The translations under genes and the position numbers were made by a program. From Bacteroidota bacterium (GTDB lineage Bacteria; Bacteroidota; Bacteroidia; B-17B0; Aurantibacillaceae), in NCBI GenBank assembly GCA_013287545.1, contig JABDDQ010000001.1, positions 1 to 64,000 on the forward strand: DNA of 64,000 nucleotides. Direction: 5' to 3'. Of the stretch, positions 61,785-64,000 are shown piece by piece (within the stretch, counting starts at the first letter, position 1; every line of letters starts with the position of its first letter). A model generated the notes under the pieces. It had not been told where the DNA came from. It saw nothing but the letters and a program-made list of their open reading frames with translations, and did no database searches.

Positions 61785-62360
61785 ATGCAAGAAGGAAAGT
61801 TAGTAATATTTTCTGCCCCATCGGGCTCAGGGAAAACAACCCTTGTAAGGCACTTGCTGTCTGTAATGCCCGATAAATTACAGTTCTCAATTTCAGCTAC
61901 CAGTCGCCCTAAAAGAGGAGTAGAGTTAAATGGTAAAGATTATCATTATTTAACAGTAGAGGAATTTAACGAGAAGATAAAAAATAATGAGTTTTTGGAG
62001 TGGGAAGAAGTTTACGCTGGTACTCATTATGGCACTTTACGTAGTGAAGTGGAGCGCATTTGGAAAGAAGGCAAACATGTAATTTTTGATATTGATGTGC
62101 AAGGTGGGTTAAACTTAAAACATCAGTTTGGCGATAGGGCGTTGGCTGTATTTGTAATGCCACCATCCATAAAAATATTAGAACAACGCTTAAATTCTCG
62201 CCAAACAGATAGTCCGGAAAGTATAGCATTACGAGTAGAAAAAGCAGAGCAAGAATTGCAAACCGCTAAATTGTTTGATTGCTTTATTTTAAATGAGCAT
62301 TTAGAAACTGCCTGTAAAGAAGCTGAACGAGTGGTAAACGAATTTTTAAGTAAAAAATAA
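61785..62360 (+). CDS. gmk: Guanylate kinase
   Basis: The 191-residue protein phosphorylates GMP to GDP with ATP. P-loop SAPSGSGKTTLVRHL (about 10-24), GMP-binding SATSRPKRGVELNGKDYHYL, EWEEVYAGTHYGTLRSEV, and DIDVQGGLNLK are all present. I choose ATG 61785 over the in-frame TTG 61779, since the TTG lies inside the -7 promoter box. It meets the convergent Fe-S gene tail to tail with no gap. Confidence 0.96.
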   Translation: MQEGKLVIFSAPSGSGKTTLVRHLLSVMPDKLQFSISATSRPKRGVELNGKDYHYLTVEEFNEKIKNNEFLEWEEVYAGTHYGTLRSEVERIWKEGKHVIFDIDVQGGLNLKHQFGDRALAVFVMPPSIKILEQRLNSRQTDSPESIALRVEKAEQELQTAKLFDCFILNEHLETACKEAERVVNEFLSKK

Positions 62361-63152
62361 CTACAGGTTATTTGCTTTAACTACCAGCTCAGCTACATCA
62401 AGCACTTTGGTTTTATCTTCTTTATTAAAATGCTTTACGCCATCTGTCATCATGGTGTTGCAAAAAGGGCAACCTACTGCAATTACATCCGGATTTTCTG
62501 CTAAAGCTTCTTCAGCACGCTCTACGTTAACTTCTTTGTTTCCTTTTTCGGCTTCTTTAAACATTTGTGCACCACCTGCACCGCAACATAAACCTTTTGC
62601 TTTGCTACGTTTCATTTCAACCAAATCAACATCTAAATTTTTTATTACATCGCGCGGTGCTTCATACACATCATTAGCACGACCTAAATAACAGGGGTCG
62701 TGGTACACAATTTTCTTTCCTTTAAATTCTCCGCCTTGTACTTTTAATTTTCCTTCATTAATAAGCTCTTGTACTAATTGAGTGTGGTGTATAACTTCAT
62801 ACTGACCCCCTAATTGCGGATACTCGTTTTTAATCGTATTAAAGCAATGCGGGCAACCAGTTACAATTTTTTTTATACTGTAATTATTTAACGTAGTAAT
62901 ATTTTGCATGGCTTGCATCTGAAACAAAAACTCATTACCGGCACGTTTAGCGGGGTCGCCTGTGCAACTTTCTTCCATGCCTAAAATGGCAAACTTAATA
63001 TTTACATGGTTTAATATGCGAACAATGGCGCGCGTAATTTTTTTCGCTCTGTCATCAAAACTACCCGAGCAGCCTACCCAAAAAAGAATTTCAGGAGTTT
63101 CTCCGCTTGCGGCCATTTCGGCCATAGTACTTACTTTAATTGTATCGCTCAT
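62361..63152 (-). CDS. CCG-domain Fe-S oxidoreductase (heterodisulfide reductase HdrB/LutA-like)
   Basis: The 263-residue protein has two CCG-type domains: WVGCSGSFDDRAKKITRAIVRIL with TGCPHCFNTIKNEYP (first half), and HDPCYLGRANDVYEAPRD with GLCCGAGGAQMF and GCPFCNTMMTDG (second half). These cysteine motifs bind Fe-S clusters in HdrB, GlcF and related proteins. It follows the dicluster ferredoxin-like gene by 33 nt, the usual partner, so I infer a two-subunit electron-transfer complex at the membrane. The electron donor and acceptor are not defined by the sequence. Confidence 0.92.
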   Translation of the reverse strand: MSDTIKVSTMAEMAASGETPEILFWVGCSGSFDDRAKKITRAIVRILNHVNIKFAILGMEESCTGDPAKRAGNEFLFQMQAMQNITTLNNYSIKKIVTGCPHCFNTIKNEYPQLGGQYEVIHHTQLVQELINEGKLKVQGGEFKGKKIVYHDPCYLGRANDVYEAPRDVIKNLDVDLVEMKRSKAKGLCCGAGGAQMFKEAEKGNKEVNVERAEEALAENPDVIAVGCPFCNTMMTDGVKHFNKEDKTKVLDVAELVVKANNL

Positions 63153-63185
63153 ATTAATTATGATTCAAAAACGTACTGTATAATT

Positions 63186-64000
63186 TTAATTTTCGTTTAC
63201 CCAATTAGCTCTATCAGCAGGAGAGAATTGCCAAGGAGCACCATTGTTTTCTAAATTACTAAACATGCCATTTAACTCGGTTGGTGCCGTGCTTTGCTCC
63301 ATTACTAAAAACCTTCGCAGATCGGTAATAATAGAAAGCGGGTCTATGTTTACCGGGCACTCCTGCACACAAGCATTACATGTGTTACAAGCCCAAATTT
63401 CTTCGTTTGTAATATAATCTCCTAATAAAGATTTTCCGTCATCTACAAAAGTGCCTTTATTTGCATCAATATTTTTTCCAACCTCAACAAGTCTGTCGCG
63501 GGTATCCATCATTATTTTACGTGGAGATAATGTTTTACCTGTAATGTTTTGCGGACAAGAACTGGTGCATCTACCACACTCAGTACACGTATAAGCATCT
63601 AATAATTGTTTCCAATTTAAATCAAAAACATCTTTAGCGCCAAAACGTTGTGGATTGTTTGGGTCGGTTACCGGTTGATAGCTTGGGTCAAAATTTGGTT
63701 TTACAACATCGGTAACGCTATCTAAATTGGTAAACTTTCCTTTTGGGTTTAGGTTAGATAAATACGTGTTTGGAAACGCCAACAGAATATGAAAATGTTT
63801 TGAATAAGGCAGATAGTTTAAAAAACCAAATATGCCAAAAATGTGTAACCACCAACAAAAACGTTCAATAAAAACTAAACCACCATCACTCATCCCACTT
63901 AATAAAGGTGCAATAAAATGCGATATAGGAAAACTACCCGCTGTATGATAATGTTCGTTGCCACGTGCTTGTAAAGTTTGGTCGGCAGCATTCATTAAAA
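63186..64000 (-). CDS. 4Fe-4S dicluster membrane oxidoreductase subunit (HdrD/GlcF-like, 5' end outside window)
   Basis: The frame stays open to base 64000 with a Leu codon before the ATG at 63993, so the start is beyond the window. Seen: at least one transmembrane segment (LVFIERFCWWLHIFGIFGFL), then two 4Fe-4S motifs, CTECGRCTSSCP (with a downstream Cys-free PRKIM) and CNTCNACVQECPVNIDPLS. This is the membrane-anchored ferredoxin-like part that partners the CCG protein encoded 33 nt downstream. Confidence 0.88.
   Translation of the reverse strand, partial: LMNAADQTLQARGNEHYHTAGSFPISHFIAPLLSGMSDGGLVFIERFCWWLHIFGIFGFLNYLPYSKHFHILLAFPNTYLSNLNPKGKFTNLDSVTDVVKPNFDPSYQPVTDPNNPQRFGAKDVFDLNWKQLLDAYTCTECGRCTSSCPQNITGKTLSPRKIMMDTRDRLVEVGKNIDANKGTFVDDGKSLLGDYITNEEIWACNTCNACVQECPVNIDPLSIITDLRRFLVMEQSTAPTELNGMFSNLENNGAPWQFSPADRANWVNEN

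Noticed and set aside
1..64000. tRNA, rRNA, insertion sequences, origin of replication
   Set aside because: Reading the intergenic spaces (all shorter than about 200 nt), I found no cloverleaf, rRNA segment, transposase or DnaA-box cluster.

Overview
The window is a densely packed, AT-rich bacterial chromosome segment from a member of the Bacteroidota. Four things support this: (i) three very large secreted proteins end in the CHU_C gliding-motility C-terminal domain, one of them next to a PorP/SprF-family protein, and two proteases end in a type A type IX secretion (T9SS) sorting domain; (ii) promoters repeatedly match the Bacteroidota -7 element TAnnTTTG, often with TTG about 20 nt upstream; (iii) almost no gene has a Shine-Dalgarno sequence; (iv) families such as DUF5606 and DUF4159 are typical of the phylum. 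Family or genus cannot be fixed from the sequence. I see no rRNA, tRNA, CRISPR array, insertion sequence or prophage.

Layout. 1-3624: 5'-truncated CHU_C adhesin with five tandem 91/92-residue repeats. 3.7-9.4 kb: htpG, ispH with an orphan LuxR-type response regulator, the SRP RNA (minus strand), and a GT2/secreted protein/mutY operon. 10.5-14.6 kb: second CHU_C protein plus PorP/SprF partner. 14.7-18.8 kb: DUF5606 protein, phenylacetyl-CoA epoxidase genes paaABC without paaD or paaE, and two secreted proteins. 18.8-25.6 kb: recR-recG (minus), a sodium:solute symporter, an M13 metallopeptidase and a small Lys/Cys-rich secreted protein. 25.7-30.6 kb: a shrunken radical SAM remnant, then a MarR regulator divergent from an EmrA/EmrB/TolC tripartite efflux operon. 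30.6-36.9 kb: surface-polysaccharide operon (two GT4 enzymes, a Wzy/WaaL-like membrane protein, an NAD-dependent epimerase, an asparagine synthase). 37.0-42.2 kb: a 1723-residue PKD-repeat CHU_C protein. 42.3-47.1 kb: DEAD-box helicase, an internally deleted YugP-type zinc peptidase pseudogene, two small lipoproteins, rpsU, xerC/D and hpf. 47.1-51.8 kb: C10 and M43 secreted proteases sharing one C-terminal module. 51.9-64.0 kb: PLP trans-sulfuration enzyme, CAP/OmpA-like protein, mgtE, rbfA-lolE-like pair, AlbA_2 protein, ykgJ, divIC, DUF922, O-methyltransferase, gmk and two Fe-S oxidoreductase genes, the last cut by the window end.

How it fits together: most of the window is core housekeeping mixed with a large cell-surface investment (T9SS cargo, surface glycan, efflux). 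No obviously new multi-gene system is visible. The most interesting signals are two genes that look internally deleted, several apparently leaderless transcripts, a two-site MarR operator, a long hairpin before the Xer recombinase, near-identical tandem repeats in an adhesin, and the contrast between S21 (Tyr54, no SD) and hpf (strong SD).
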